Of a DNA stretch of 64,000 bases, positions 31,868-42,249 are shown piece after piece. The translations under genes and the position numbers were made by a program. The notes below the pieces were generated by a model. That model had not been told where the DNA came from. It worked only from the letters and a program-made list of their open reading frames with translations, and ran no database searches. Positions within the stretch are counted from its first letter, which is position 1, and every line of letters starts with the position of its first letter. This DNA comes from Terriglobus aquaticus (GTDB taxonomy: Bacteria > Acidobacteriota > Terriglobia > Terriglobales > Acidobacteriaceae): the NCBI RefSeq assembly GCF_025685415.1, contig NZ_JAGSYB010000001.1:3286001-3350000 (forward strand). The letters are read 5' to 3'.

Positions 31868-34258
31868 TTATGGCGCGGCTCCGCCGGCGGTAGTCACGCT
31901 TAGTTTGCGCTCGAGAAACTCGGCCGCAAGCTGGTAAGCGGTGATCCAGTTTCGGTGCAGCAGAAAGTCGTGGACCTCGTCGGGAAAGACCTTCTCCTCC
32001 ACGGGGACGCCGCGGTGACGAAGGTCTGCCGCGAGGCGGACGGTCTGGGAGAACAGTACGTTGCGGTCGTCGTCACCCTGGATGAGGAGGACGGGGCTCT
32101 TCCACGTATCCAGGTTGGCCATGGGGCTGCTCTGGAAGGCGCGGCGCGCGATGGCAGCCTGGTCGACGCCCGGTTCGTCGGTGGGCCTCCACAGGTCGAG
32201 TTCGAGTGACCAGTCGTGCACGCCGTGCAGATCGACGCCGGCGGCGTACAGGTCGCTGTGGCGGGCCAGGCCGAGCGCGGTCAGGTAACCACCGTAGCTG
32301 CCGCCCCAGGCGCCGATGCGCTTGGAATCGACTTCCGGGCGAGTCTGCAGGTACTTCGCCGCGCCCAGGACGTCGTTGTCTTCGGTGCCGCCGTTGGCAC
32401 CATAGTTGAGCGCCTGGCGGAAGTTGAGACCGTAGCCCACGCCACTGCGGTAGTTCACGCTGAGCACAATAAAGCCGCGCGAGGCAAGGTATTGATTGAA
32501 CTCGTACGCCTGGAAGTAGTACTGCATGGGGTGATAGCCGAGCAGCATCTGGCGACGCGAACCGCCATGGAAGAAGACGACGGCGGGCAGATGCGCGCAC
32601 CGCGCTTGATCGACATAGGGCAGCGTCTTTTCGCAGAAGCGCGGCAGAAAGATTTGGCCGTGGATGCGTATGCCGTCCGCTGCAGGAAATTCGACGGGCT
32701 GCGGGTCGACGAAGTAAGGCTCGATGAAATGGTCGCGTGCAACATACCTGGGTTGTAGCTGTGGCGCGAGCCGATTCATCAACCGGTGCATGGGATCGCG
32801 CAGAAGCACGGGTGCAAGCGGCTGTGTGGCGGAGCCCTGCAGGTAGGCGATGCTGCCGTCGCTGAGCAGTGCGGGCGAGGTTTCGATCTCGCCGCCTGCC
32901 GTGACCTGCTCGGGCGCAATGCTGGAGGCCTCGGCTGCTGGCCGCCAGAGATGTCGACGGTCCACGTTGTTGGGGTCGCGGTCGTAGCGATTACTGCTCC
33001 AAAGAAGGTGTTCGCTGTCCGTGGTAACGCTGTCGACCTCCCAACCGGTGCCGGCGGTTTCGCTGGGTGCATTGTTGCTGTTTGCGCCGAACGAGACGGG
33101 AGTCGCAGCGGCTTCGCCCACCGGCTGCAAACGGTAGAGTTGCACAAAGCCGGTCTTCTCCCACGGGAAGACGACGGAGCCGTCGCGCATCCAGAGCAGT
33201 TGATCGTGCGCATTGACCTCGTGGAAGAGAGAGCCCGGGCCGGGCTGGGCCCGCCACCGCTCGCGGCCGGTGCCGGAGGATACGTCTGCGATGCGGATGG
33301 ACCAGGGATCGCCTTCGCGCATCCAGCGATCGGCAATGGGCGAGACGATGGGCACCTCGCGGAGGAACGCGATCTGTTTACCGTCGGGCGACCAGGCTGG
33401 GTCGTGATCGAGGCCGGTGCCCGGATCCATCCAGGTGAGCTGGCCCGTGGCAAAGGTGAAGACGCCGATGAAGCTGTGGTCGCCGCGTTCGGAGACGAAG
33501 GCGAGTTGTGCGCCGTCCGGGCTGAGGCGCAGGCCGCGCGCGCTGCCACGAACGAAAAGGAGCTGGCGCACCGAGCCGGTGTCCGCGCCGCTGGCATGGC
33601 TGGTGCCGGTGCGATCGTCGGGGTCGTCGGCGCCTGCACGCTCGGGCTGGGTCGCGCCGGAGCCGTTTGAGTCAGCGCCGGGCTGCGATTGTGCCGTGCC
33701 TAAAGCTGACGATGGGCGCAGGTCGGCGATCCAGATGGCGCCACGACGCAGGAAGATCAGGTGGTTGCCATCGGCGGTGAAGAGTGGGGTGTGGGCTTCG
33801 GGGATGCTGTGGACCACGGGCGCGTGGCGCTGCTGCTCTTCGCGCAGGTCGATCCACTCCACGTGTTGACGGACAGGGCCGGGCAGCTCGGCCGGGTTCG
33901 CGGCCATGGTGTGCTCGCTGCCAGCAGGGCCGGTGCCGCGCGTCCAGGCAAGGCGCTCGGCGTCGCGCGACCACGCGATATCGTCGATGTCCTGGCCGTC
34001 GTCGGCGGTGTTTGCCGTCACAGGCCGCGCAGCTTCGCGGCTGCCAGCGACCCAGACGTTGCGGCGGCCTTCGGAGTCCGTGAACCAGGCGACGCGCGCC
34101 TTGGCGGGGGCGGCGGTCAGTTGGTTGCTGAACGGTGCGGATAGCGCCTCGGAAACGGTGAACTGGGCGGCCAGGGTTGCCGTGAGGACGGGCAGCAATG
34201 CCGAGACTGCCACGATTCGGCCGATGGCTCGGCCCCGTGCGCCAAAAAATCTTTGCAT
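31868..34258 (-). CDS. S9-family peptidase (prolyl oligopeptidase/DPP-IV-like)
   Basis: A 796-residue exported serine peptidase. A hydrophobic export segment (VSALLPVLTATLAAQ) lies near residues 15-30. Residues about 40-500 are a beta-propeller with WD40/PD40-like repeats (LSPDGAQLAFVSERGDHSF; WSPDGKQIAFLRE). The alpha/beta-hydrolase domain holds WGGSYGGYLTALGL with the catalytic serine, LLIQGDDDRNV with the aspartate, and DEVHDFLLHRN with the histidine. It would cleave prolyl or similar dipeptides in the periplasm. ATG 34258 fits the signal sequence; the frame opens to 34351. A low-complexity insert (about 220-250) interrupts the propeller. Confidence 0.9.
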   Translation of the reverse strand: MQRFFGARGRAIGRIVAVSALLPVLTATLAAQFTVSEALSAPFSNQLTAAPAKARVAWFTDSEGRRNVWVAGSREAARPVTANTADDGQDIDDIAWSRDAERLAWTRGTGPAGSEHTMAANPAELPGPVRQHVEWIDLREEQQRHAPVVHSIPEAHTPLFTADGNHLIFLRRGAIWIADLRPSSALGTAQSQPGADSNGSGATQPERAGADDPDDRTGTSHASGADTGSVRQLLFVRGSARGLRLSPDGAQLAFVSERGDHSFIGVFTFATGQLTWMDPGTGLDHDPAWSPDGKQIAFLREVPIVSPIADRWMREGDPWSIRIADVSSGTGRERWRAQPGPGSLFHEVNAHDQLLWMRDGSVVFPWEKTGFVQLYRLQPVGEAAATPVSFGANSNNAPSETAGTGWEVDSVTTDSEHLLWSSNRYDRDPNNVDRRHLWRPAAEASSIAPEQVTAGGEIETSPALLSDGSIAYLQGSATQPLAPVLLRDPMHRLMNRLAPQLQPRYVARDHFIEPYFVDPQPVEFPAADGIRIHGQIFLPRFCEKTLPYVDQARCAHLPAVVFFHGGSRRQMLLGYHPMQYYFQAYEFNQYLASRGFIVLSVNYRSGVGYGLNFRQALNYGANGGTEDNDVLGAAKYLQTRPEVDSKRIGAWGGSYGGYLTALGLARHSDLYAAGVDLHGVHDWSLELDLWRPTDEPGVDQAAIARRAFQSSPMANLDTWKSPVLLIQGDDDRNVLFSQTVRLAADLRHRGVPVEEKVFPDEVHDFLLHRNWITAYQLAAEFLERKLSVTTAGGAAP

Positions 34259-34387
34259 GGCCGCAGCATACTCGTCAGGAGGGGGCATGCGGCCCGGCTT
34301 GCCCAGCGCAAGCGAACTCCGTACACTAGGAGATGTCGCTGCGGAACCCACGCAGCGCCGCGGTGCATTCCCGCGGCTGACACACGC

Positions 34388-34464
34388 AGGCGCGTAGCTC
34401 AGTTGGTTAGAGCGCTACCTTGACACGGTAGAGGTCGTTGGTTCGAATCCAATCGTGCCTACCA
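34388..34464 (+). tRNA. tRNA-Val (anticodon GAC)
   Basis: A 77-base cloverleaf with encoded CCA. The acceptor stem aggcgcg pairs with cgtgcct, the anticodon stem ctacc pairs with ggtag around loop ttgacac (anticodon GAC), and the T arm is gttgg-ttcgaat-ccaat. The anticodon reads GUC and GUU valine codons. Confidence 0.95.
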
Positions 34465-34837
34465 ATCCAAATAAAACTTGCGCAGCATCGAAGATCGGCG
34501 TGCGCTCTTCACTGCTCCCTCTGAGCTCTGTCGGCGGTGCTACACGTCGCGCAGGAATTTGCGATTCTGATCCAGGTCTGAGGAAAGTTAGGCGGAGCGT
34601 GAGACATGACTCGCATCACACCCGTCGCGGTCACAAGAACATCTGGGTGGCGGTTCGAAGCATCGCTTGATCCAACTTACGGCAGGCTGACGAGCCCAAT
34701 CCTGTGATGCTTAGGGCAACCCTCCCTTTGGATAGGCCGATGTCATCGGACCGCGGAGCATTCGCAACGTGGGCCAGAGCCTAGACGACTAGAACCACGA
34801 CAGGAAGTGCGTTCACGTCCTCTTCCGCTCCGCCGAT
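34465..34837. other. Intergenic region after tRNA-Val, upstream of the TonB/YfiR operon
   Basis: About 370 bases between the tRNA and the TonB-dependent receptor gene. I see no convincing small gene, riboswitch core or strong promoter. It presumably carries the operon promoter. The sequence is less GC-rich than the left flank, consistent with an inserted segment. Confidence 0.4.
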
Positions 34838-36946
34838 ATGCTCCTCATGCGGGCATCGCTTCCAACCTTCAACCGTCGCATCCAAGACGCCCCCTCCACA
34901 GAGCGATCGACCGCCTTGGCGACACCGGTCAGACCCGATCGGCGGCTTCGACTGCTGGCCGTTCTCCTCGCAGGCAGCCTCTCGTTCTCGGGGATGTGTG
35001 AAGCAGCCCAGCAGGCGCCCACTGCTCTGGCGGACCGCGCACTCAGCGAACTGATGACTATCCCGGTGTACTCTGCATCGCGGTCAAGCCAGTCTGTGTC
35101 CGAAGCGCCTGCTTCCGTCTCGGTGGTCACTCGTGAAGACATTCGCCGCGGAGGCTACCGGACCCTCGGTGACATCCTCCGCAACGTGCGTGGCTTCTAC
35201 ATCAGCACCGACCGGCAGTACACCTATGCCGGTGTGCGTGGCTTCTCGGAGCCTGGCAACTACAACACGCGAATCCTGCTGATGGTTGACAGCCACAGGA
35301 TGAACGATGCGGTCTACGAACAGGCCTCTCTTGGCAATGAATTCGCTCTCGACGTCGATCTGATCGAGCGTGTTGAAGTGGTTCTCGGACCTTCATCGTC
35401 GTTGTATGGCACGAATGCCGTGTTCGCGGTCGTCAATGTAATTGCTCGTACAGCGGAGAGCTACCGTGGCTTCGAGTTGTCCACAAATGCCGGTTCCTGG
35501 AATAGCTATCGGCAGCGCATCTCTTACGGCGGACGCATCGCCGGCATCGACACGGTGCTCTCCGGAACTTTCTACAACAGCAAGGGCGAGAACAGACTCT
35601 ACTACCCGGAGTACGACTCTCCTCTGACGAACAATGGCATCGCCAGTCATCTGGACGGAGATACGCTCGCGCAAGGTTTCCTGAAGGCATCCGGGCATGG
35701 CCTTCGACTTGAGGCCGCATACGGCACCCGTCAGGCGGCTGACCCTACCGGCGCCTGGGGCGACATCTTCAACGATCCCGATAACTGGAGTCGCGACACG
35801 CGCGACTTCGTTGAACTGAAGTACGACCGCAAGCTGCCTCTTGGCAATGTGATGGCGCGGGCATACTTCGATGCGGAACATGCCAGTGGCAGCTATCCTT
35901 ACGCCGATGCATCTAGCACCCGTGTCCTGAATCATGATTACGCGCAGGGCAGGAGTGCCGGCATGGAGGTGGAAGCCAGCACCAAGCTACGCGATCGATA
36001 TGCCCTGGTCGGTGGATTTGAGTACCGGGACGATTACAAGCAGCACCAGAGCAATTTTGATGAGAACCCGTTCGTCCTCGCTCTGGACACAAACAATCCG
36101 GCCTTCGTCGCTGCGCCCTACTTCGAAGCCAAGATTCCGCTGCTACGTGGCTTGACGCTTACGCCCAGCATCCGCGAAGACTACAACCCGCGGGTGGGTT
36201 GGACAGTAAGTCCACGTGCCGCGCTGACGTATCACGCGACGGAGCAGACCACGGCACGGCTCATTTACGGAGAGTCCTTCCGCACGCCTAACGCATACGA
36301 GCAGTATTACTACCCCAACACAGCCCCGCTTCGCCCTGAGCGCGATACCTCGTGGGAATTAGACCTCGATCAGACACTCACTTCGCAAGTTAGCCTGACC
36401 GCTGCGGTCTATGAGAACGTGCTTCACGACTTCATCACGTTGACTTCCGATCAGACGTATGACGCACCCTACGCGAACGAAAGCCGTGAAGCTACGGCCG
36501 GAGCGGAGATACAGATCGATGCACGAATCCGGCAGGGTTCGAAGGTCACCGCCAGCTATAGCAACACGTTTGTCCGCCGCGATGTCGAGCACGGCTGGCT
36601 AGAGAACTCACCGCAAAATCAGGGCAAGATTTACGCCACTGTTCCACTCTTCAGCCGAAGTGCGTTCGCCACGGTAGACGGCCAGTACATGGGGCGCAGA
36701 CTTACGCTGCCCAAGGATGGCGAAGGCGAAGGAGGGAAGCACACGATCCATCCGTATGCTTTGCTGAATGCCACGTTGTTAGTCCATACTCCCGCCCGCG
36801 GACTCGACGTGTCTGCCAGCATCTACAACGCGTTCAACAAGGTGTATTACGATCCGGGTGCACAGCAGCACGTCCAGGAGCAGCTCCAGCAGGCTGGTCG
36901 TAGCTTTCGAGTGAAACTCGTCTGGAATCCAGGAGGCGCAAGGTGA
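34838..36946 (+). CDS. TonB-dependent outer membrane receptor (BtuB/FepA-like size)
   Basis: A 702-residue receptor. After an N-terminal export segment (LLAVLLAGSLSFSGMCEA) comes a possible TonB-box region and the plug (VSVVTREDIRRGGYRTLGDI, VRGFSEPGNYNTRILLMVD, VEVVLGPSSSLYGTNAVFAV). The rest is a 22-strand barrel pattern with repeated aromatic strands. It lacks the carboxypeptidase-like domain of the Oar receptors at 43555 and 49613. The start may be ATG 34838 or 34847; no clear ribosome site. It overlaps yfiR-like by four bases and heads a four-gene signalling operon, so it may sense as well as import. The ligand is unknown. Confidence 0.88.
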   Translation: MLLMRASLPTFNRRIQDAPSTERSTALATPVRPDRRLRLLAVLLAGSLSFSGMCEAAQQAPTALADRALSELMTIPVYSASRSSQSVSEAPASVSVVTREDIRRGGYRTLGDILRNVRGFYISTDRQYTYAGVRGFSEPGNYNTRILLMVDSHRMNDAVYEQASLGNEFALDVDLIERVEVVLGPSSSLYGTNAVFAVVNVIARTAESYRGFELSTNAGSWNSYRQRISYGGRIAGIDTVLSGTFYNSKGENRLYYPEYDSPLTNNGIASHLDGDTLAQGFLKASGHGLRLEAAYGTRQAADPTGAWGDIFNDPDNWSRDTRDFVELKYDRKLPLGNVMARAYFDAEHASGSYPYADASSTRVLNHDYAQGRSAGMEVEASTKLRDRYALVGGFEYRDDYKQHQSNFDENPFVLALDTNNPAFVAAPYFEAKIPLLRGLTLTPSIREDYNPRVGWTVSPRAALTYHATEQTTARLIYGESFRTPNAYEQYYYPNTAPLRPERDTSWELDLDQTLTSQVSLTAAVYENVLHDFITLTSDQTYDAPYANESREATAGAEIQIDARIRQGSKVTASYSNTFVRRDVEHGWLENSPQNQGKIYATVPLFSRSAFATVDGQYMGRRLTLPKDGEGEGGKHTIHPYALLNATLLVHTPARGLDVSASIYNAFNKVYYDPGAQQHVQEQLQQAGRSFRVKLVWNPGGAR

Positions 36947-37527
36947 GGCGCATACTCCTGAGAACACTTCGGCGAAGAATATGGAACGTTGCTCGGCGTG
37001 CATCGCGCGCTGCGCTCCAACTCTGCATTTGCCTGCTACCTTGCGCTGTCGCTTGCGACGCACAGGACACGTCGGAGTACGCGCTCAAAGCGGCCTTCTT
37101 ATTTCACTTCGCGCAACTTACTAAGTTTCCAGCCGAAGCGGGATCGCCGCGAGCTTTCGCATTCTGCACAGTTGGGAAAGACCCATTCGGCGGCGAGCTT
37201 GAGAGAGTTCTCTCCGCGAAAACGATTGCAAGTCGGCCAACGACCATACTGCACTTGAAGGATGCGGCAAACGTCCGCAACTGCAGCGTGCTCTTCGTCG
37301 GCGCCGACCAGGAAAAGCAGGCAACCGCATTCCTAGCTGGCGCTCGTGATGCTGCTGTCCTGATCACCGGCGAGTCCACCCGCATTCTGCACGCTGGCGC
37401 GATGATCGCCTTTGAGCGAGATGGGGAGCGTCTCCGGTTTCAGGTGAACCCGGCGAATGCTGCTAAGAGTGGCATCAGTTTCAGCTCTAACCTATTAAAT
37501 CTCGCCAGCTCGATCGTTCGCGACTAA
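36943..37527 (+). CDS. YfiR-family periplasmic protein (DUF4154)
   Basis: A 194-residue protein starting at GTG 36943 within the receptor stop. An N-terminal hydrophobic segment ([17 protein letters not shown]) exports it. The YfiR core is clear: [18 protein letters not shown], then [35 protein letters not shown] and [20 protein letters not shown]. In Pseudomonas, YfiR sits in the periplasm and inhibits the diguanylate cyclase YfiN by binding its sensor domain. Here the next gene has a YfiN-like periplasmic region on a histidine kinase, so YfiR probably controls that kinase. Confidence 0.88.
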   Translation: MRRILLRTLRRRIWNVARRASRAALQLCICLLPCAVACDAQDTSEYALKAAFLFHFAQLTKFPAEAGSPRAFAFCTVGKDPFGGELERVLSAKTIASRPTTILHLKDAANVRNCSVLFVGADQEKQATAFLAGARDAAVLITGESTRILHAGAMIAFERDGERLRFQVNPANAAKSGISFSSNLLNLASSIVRD

Positions 37528-37552
37528 CAAGTACACATCTAGAGGAGTTTCC

Positions 37553-40351
37553 GTGCGTCCCAGCGCATTACCCGTCCAGAAAAAGCTGACCCTGCTGATC
37601 ATGTCGGCATGCGCATTTGCGCTCACGCTTGCGATCTTTGGACTCTGCATGTACGAGCGTGAAAGCGCCCAGGCTCGAGCCAAAGCGGAGCTGTCTACCC
37701 TGGCTGGCACGCTGGCTTCCAACTCTGCTGCATCTCTTGCATTCAACGATGCTCAGACGGCAACGCAGATGCTCAGCGCTCTCAGCATCGACAAGGATGT
37801 CGTGCGAGCCGACCTGTACGATCTGCATGGCAAAGTCTTCGCGCGTTATCGCCGTGGTGGCGAGCAGGCGTCCGCGGACCTCGCGGACAAACAGGGCACC
37901 TCTGTTCGGCGCGGCGTTTATCTGAACGGCGACCACACCGGCGACCTCTCCATCGTCTCGACGATGGACAGCTTCCGCGCCAAGCGTTGGGAATACGGCA
38001 AGATCGCACTTCTCATGCTGGCGGTCTCGCTGCTTGGTTCTTATTTTGCCGCCGCTTGGTTGGTGCCCATGCTTACCAATCCAATCGTGCAGCTCTCTTT
38101 TCTAGCAGAGCGGATTACGCGAGAGAAGGATTACTCCCTGCGCGCCGAGATGACCACCACGGATGAAGTGGGAACGCTGGTCCAATCCTTCAACCAGATG
38201 CTCTCGACCATCCAGCAGCGAGAGCAGTCGCTGAACGAAGTCAACTCCGTACTCGAGGCACGGGTTGCGGAACGGACTGCAGATCTGAGCGAACAGATCC
38301 GTGAGCGCACGCTGGCAGAAGAGAAGATGCGCGAGGCCAAAGAGGCCGCAGAGATGGCGAACCGTGCGAAGAGCGAGTTTCTGGCCAACATGAGCCATGA
38401 AATTCGTACGCCCATCAATGGCGTGATCGGTATGACCGGCCTTGCCCTAGATACCGAACTAACGGAAGAGCAGCGTGAATATCTCGAGACCGTTCGCCTT
38501 TCCGCGGATTCCCTTCTCGACGTAATCAACGACATCCTGGACTTTTCTAAGGTCGAAGCCGGCAAGGTAGAACTCGACATCGTAGAGTTCGATCTCCGCG
38601 ATCTGCTGGAGCTAACTCTAACCACGCTGGCTTTGCGCGCCAGTGAGAAGGGCCTGGAGCTACTCTGCGACATAGCACCGGATGTGCCCACGCGGGTCAC
38701 CGGGGATGGTCCCAAGGTGCGACAGGTGATCCTCAACCTCGTCGGCAACGCTATCAAGTTCACGCCATCCGGAGAAGTCTGCCTCTCCGTGCGTCGGCAA
38801 GGTGAGGGCGACCATGTCTCCAACCTGCTCTTCACTGTGTCTGACACTGGCATCGGTATTCCAAAAGACCGCATCCAGGCGATCTTCGATCCCTTCTCGC
38901 AGGCAGACGCCTCAACCACAAGGAAATTCGGCGGAACGGGCCTTGGTCTCACCATCTCTTCGCGGCTGGTCACCTGCATGGGCGGCCAGATGTGGGTTGA
39001 AAGCACACCGGGTGTCGGCACCCAGTTCAGCTTCGCTCTGCAGCTCCCTGGAGTCGCCTCTGTGTCCGCGCCGGAGCAGCACGAGCCAAATCGCAGCTTG
39101 CACAATGTCCGCGCTCTGATTGTGGATGACAACGCTACGAATCGCCGCATCCTGGAACGCATGCTGGTGAGCTGGGGCATGCGGCCAACCTGCGCAGACA
39201 GCGCTGAACAAGGCATCTCGGAGCTGCTCTCAACCCGAAACGCGAACGATCCATATGAACTCATCATCACCGACATGCATATGCCCGACGTCGACGGATT
39301 CGAATTCGTGCTTCGTGTTCGAGAGAACACCGAGGTGAAGGCGCCAACCATCATGATGCTCACATCCGGCGGTCGTCGTGGGGACCTCTCACGCTGCCAG
39401 GAGCTGCGGATCGCCGCCTACCTCACCAAGCCCATCCGCTCGGATGAGTTGAAGCTGGCTATCGCTCAGGCCATGGAAGGAGAACTTCAGGCTGCATTTG
39501 CGCTGCATGCTCCAACTACAAAGGCCACGCCACCCAACCGACCGATCCAACAGCAATCGGCTCCGAGGCAACTGCGCATCCTGGCCGCGGAAGACAACCT
39601 GGTGAACCAGCGGCTGGTGCTGCGATTGCTACAGAAACGTGGCCACATCGTGGAGATTGCCAACGACGGCATCGAGGCGGTCAACGCATGGAAGCGTCAA
39701 AGGTTCGATCTGATCCTGCTCGACATCCAGATGCCAAACATGAGCGGCATCGAAGCGGCCGAAGCGATTCGGCGACTCGAAGATGGTCAGTCTCGTACCC
39801 GCATCATCGCGCTCACGGCGAATGCAATGAAGGGCGATCGTGAGATCTACCTGGCCAGCGGCATGGACGGCTATCTTGCGAAGCCAATCCGTACGCGCGA
39901 GCTCGATATTGTGCTTGAAGAGTCGATCGCCGTGCTGCCCGCCATGGCAGCAGAAGAAAGTTCAAATTTGGCCGACGGGGAATTGCTTACGGGAAATTCT
40001 GCCTTGCCGGTCGTCAATTTGGAAGAGCTGCTCGTGCGCGTTCAGGATGATCGTGAACTGCTGCAGGAACTCGTCGACATCTTCAACGAAGAGTATCCCC
40101 CTCTCCTGGAAAGACTGCAGGCTGCTGTCGGTGTCCAGGACCGTGCTGTGATCCGAAAGGAAACGCACACATTAAAAGGCATGCTCGGCAATCTGGCCTG
40201 TTTCCGCGCCGCGGACTGCGCCCGGGAACTCGAACGCATGTCCGAAGCTTCACCGCTATTTGCAATGCAGAAAACAAGGCAACGGCTCAGCTCGCTCATT
40301 AGCGAATCTTCGAACCAGTTGCAAGAGTATCTCCAAGGAGTGGCAGCATGA
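37553..40351 (+). CDS. Hybrid histidine kinase: periplasmic CHASE8-like sensor, HAMP, HisKA, HATPase, REC, REC, HPt
   Basis: A 932-residue inner-membrane kinase. The first helix is at about 12-33 and the second at 150-172, enclosing a periplasmic region ([34 protein letters not shown]) like the CHASE8 sensor of YfiN. HAMP follows (172-225), then a coiled coil, HisKA with H282 in NMSHEIRTP, and the HATPase with [20 protein letters not shown] and GTGLGLTIS. Two receivers carry D574 (ITDMHMPD) and D724 (LLDIQMPN). The C-terminal HPt carries H872 in THTLKG. GAGGAG precedes GTG 37553. It overlaps the next gene by four bases; its HPt probably phosphorylates that regulator. Confidence 0.93.
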   Translation: MRPSALPVQKKLTLLIMSACAFALTLAIFGLCMYERESAQARAKAELSTLAGTLASNSAASLAFNDAQTATQMLSALSIDKDVVRADLYDLHGKVFARYRRGGEQASADLADKQGTSVRRGVYLNGDHTGDLSIVSTMDSFRAKRWEYGKIALLMLAVSLLGSYFAAAWLVPMLTNPIVQLSFLAERITREKDYSLRAEMTTTDEVGTLVQSFNQMLSTIQQREQSLNEVNSVLEARVAERTADLSEQIRERTLAEEKMREAKEAAEMANRAKSEFLANMSHEIRTPINGVIGMTGLALDTELTEEQREYLETVRLSADSLLDVINDILDFSKVEAGKVELDIVEFDLRDLLELTLTTLALRASEKGLELLCDIAPDVPTRVTGDGPKVRQVILNLVGNAIKFTPSGEVCLSVRRQGEGDHVSNLLFTVSDTGIGIPKDRIQAIFDPFSQADASTTRKFGGTGLGLTISSRLVTCMGGQMWVESTPGVGTQFSFALQLPGVASVSAPEQHEPNRSLHNVRALIVDDNATNRRILERMLVSWGMRPTCADSAEQGISELLSTRNANDPYELIITDMHMPDVDGFEFVLRVRENTEVKAPTIMMLTSGGRRGDLSRCQELRIAAYLTKPIRSDELKLAIAQAMEGELQAAFALHAPTTKATPPNRPIQQQSAPRQLRILAAEDNLVNQRLVLRLLQKRGHIVEIANDGIEAVNAWKRQRFDLILLDIQMPNMSGIEAAEAIRRLEDGQSRTRIIALTANAMKGDREIYLASGMDGYLAKPIRTRELDIVLEESIAVLPAMAAEESSNLADGELLTGNSALPVVNLEELLVRVQDDRELLQELVDIFNEEYPPLLERLQAAVGVQDRAVIRKETHTLKGMLGNLACFRAADCARELERMSEASPLFAMQKTRQRLSSLISESSNQLQEYLQGVAA

Positions 40352-42129
40352 ATGTTCTGATCGCAGACGATGATCCGCTATCAAGAAAGCTGGTGGAGCG
40401 GACCTTGCAGAACGCAGGCTACCAGGTGACAAGCACGAGGAACGGACGAGAGGCACTTGCTTACCTGCAAGCCCAACGCGGGCCCACACTGGCTGTTGTG
40501 GATTGGAACATGCCAGAGATTGACGGCCTTTCGCTTTGCAGTGCGGCAAAATCAAAGGCCGGTGATCAGGGGCTTCTGTATCTCATACTGCTTACCTCGC
40601 GCGAATCTAAACAGGATCTTGTGCGGGGTCTAAGTGCAGGAGCGGACGACTATCTGGTCAAGCCGACGCATCCCGAGGAACTGAAGGCGCGCGTGCGGGC
40701 TGGCGAACGAATCCTGGCTTTGCAAGCACGTCTGCAGGAGGAGGCTCGGCGCGACCCGCTGACCAAGTTAGCCAATCGTGACGCCCTGATCTCTGAACTT
40801 CAGCAGGCAAGCGAGAGCTTTGCAGCCGGAGTGGGGAGTCCATTCGCCCTGATGTTTCTGGATATTGATCGCTTCAAGATTATCAATGACAGTCTCGGCC
40901 ACATTGCCGGAGACGATCTAATCCGTTGCCTCGCTGAAAGACTCACGCTGTGCGTAGCCGCTCGCAAACGCAGTCCGCAGCACCAAAGCAGCAATGCAAG
41001 AGATACGGTCGCGCGTGTTGGCGGAGACGAATTTGTGATCCTGCTGCGCGATATCTCTGAACCTGCTCAGGCTGCGCAAATCGCAGAGTTTATCCAGGAC
41101 GCGTTCAACACTCCGTTCCTGATCTCAGGAAAAGAGATGGTGGTATCAACCAGCATCGGGGTGGCAATCAGCAACCACGAATCGAACACCCCAACCTCTC
41201 TCCTCAGCGATGCTGATACCGCGATGTACATGGCGAAAAGTACAGGCCCGGGACGATATCGGATTTGCGACGCAGGCATGCACCAGCAATCCTCAGACAC
41301 ACTTGAGCTGGAAGCAGCACTTCGCAGAGCCCTCGACCTCCAGCAGTTCCGGGTTTTCTACCAGCCCATACTGTCTCTCAAAACGATGCAGATCACGGGC
41401 TTCGAAGCTCTCTTGCGTTGGGAACGTCCGGGCCACGGCATGGTCGCTCCAGACAAGTTCATCCCGCTCGCGGAAGAAACCGGCCTCATCATAGACATTG
41501 GTGACTGGGTTCTACAGCAGGCGTGCTCCCAAATGCGAGATTGGAATGGTCACTTCTCCACATCCATGTTCGTCTCCGTGAATGTTTCCATGCGGCAGTT
41601 CTCCGGGCCCTTATTCCGCAACTCCGTGGAGAAGGCGCTCGCATCCACCGGGCTTCCGCCGCACCTGCTTGCCCTAGAGATCACGGAATCGCTCGCCATG
41701 AAGAATTCCGCGGAAACTCTGCAGATGCTCCACGAGCTTCGCAGCATGGGTGTTCAGTTGAGCTGTGATGACTTCGGCACCGGATATTCATCGCTCAGCT
41801 ATCTTCATCAACTTCCACTGCGAACGCTCAAGATCGACCGCTCCTTTGTCTCTGGCAAATCAGACAAGCTGGAGACCAGGCGCATCGTCGAAGCAATAGT
41901 CGCACTCGCACGCAATCTGAACATGCAGGTCGTGGCGGAAGGCGTTGAGAACGAGCAGGAACTTGATTGGCTCACCTCTCTCGGCTGCGACTCTGCACAG
42001 GGATACCTCTTTTCGAAACCCCTCCCGCCGGAACTCGCAGCGGAGCAGATCGAAAAGCCCAAACGCCCGCTGATAACGCTTGGTAACGTACTCTCCCGTC
42101 CCACGCTGAGGCTTGCATGCGCCGTGTAG
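40348..42129 (+). CDS. Response regulator with REC-GGDEF-EAL domains (cyclic-di-GMP turnover)
   Basis: A 593-residue cytoplasmic protein. The receiver has [12 protein letters not shown]52 (VVDWNMPE) and a conserved lysine (LVKPTHPEE). The GGDEF domain is intact (GGDEF at 225-229, after [15 protein letters not shown]), so diguanylate cyclase activity is likely. The EAL domain is also intact: [10 protein letters not shown] (E353), [21 protein letters not shown] and EGVENEQEL, so phosphodiesterase activity is likely. AAGGAG lies seven bases before ATG 40348, inside the kinase gene. Phosphorylation by the adjacent HPt would switch the balance of synthesis and breakdown. Confidence 0.94.
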   Translation: MNVLIADDDPLSRKLVERTLQNAGYQVTSTRNGREALAYLQAQRGPTLAVVDWNMPEIDGLSLCSAAKSKAGDQGLLYLILLTSRESKQDLVRGLSAGADDYLVKPTHPEELKARVRAGERILALQARLQEEARRDPLTKLANRDALISELQQASESFAAGVGSPFALMFLDIDRFKIINDSLGHIAGDDLIRCLAERLTLCVAARKRSPQHQSSNARDTVARVGGDEFVILLRDISEPAQAAQIAEFIQDAFNTPFLISGKEMVVSTSIGVAISNHESNTPTSLLSDADTAMYMAKSTGPGRYRICDAGMHQQSSDTLELEAALRRALDLQQFRVFYQPILSLKTMQITGFEALLRWERPGHGMVAPDKFIPLAEETGLIIDIGDWVLQQACSQMRDWNGHFSTSMFVSVNVSMRQFSGPLFRNSVEKALASTGLPPHLLALEITESLAMKNSAETLQMLHELRSMGVQLSCDDFGTGYSSLSYLHQLPLRTLKIDRSFVSGKSDKLETRRIVEAIVALARNLNMQVVAEGVENEQELDWLTSLGCDSAQGYLFSKPLPPELAAEQIEKPKRPLITLGNVLSRPTLRLACAV

Positions 42130-42249
42130 TTCGTGAGCAAAGGTGTGTAATCGTGCCTGCTCAGACATTCGAACTCAGCTGCACTCTGGAGTGAGTTGCG
42201 CCAAACTTCGGGAGGGAAGGATCGGCTAACTTCGTGAGCCGATCCTTCT

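Noticed and set aside
34455-34670. Short plus-strand frame starting inside the tRNA 3' end
   Set aside because: It overlaps the tRNA, lacks a ribosome site and shows no protein character.
34465-34837. Possible cobalamin riboswitch or RNase P-like RNA before the TonB receptor (gaggaaag-like string)
   Set aside because: The conserved B12-box and RNase P core sequences are absent; only a short fragment matches.
38075-38090. A 13-base match (aatccaatcgtgc) to the tRNA-Val 3' end inside the kinase gene, considered as an att site
   Set aside because: It lies in the middle of an intact coding region in the transmembrane/HAMP part, so an integration border here would break the gene; probably chance.
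42147-42158. A 10-base match (aatcgtgcct) to the tRNA 3' end just after the GGDEF-EAL gene
   Set aside because: The position is attractive for an island border, but ten bases are too few to claim an attachment site in 64 kb.
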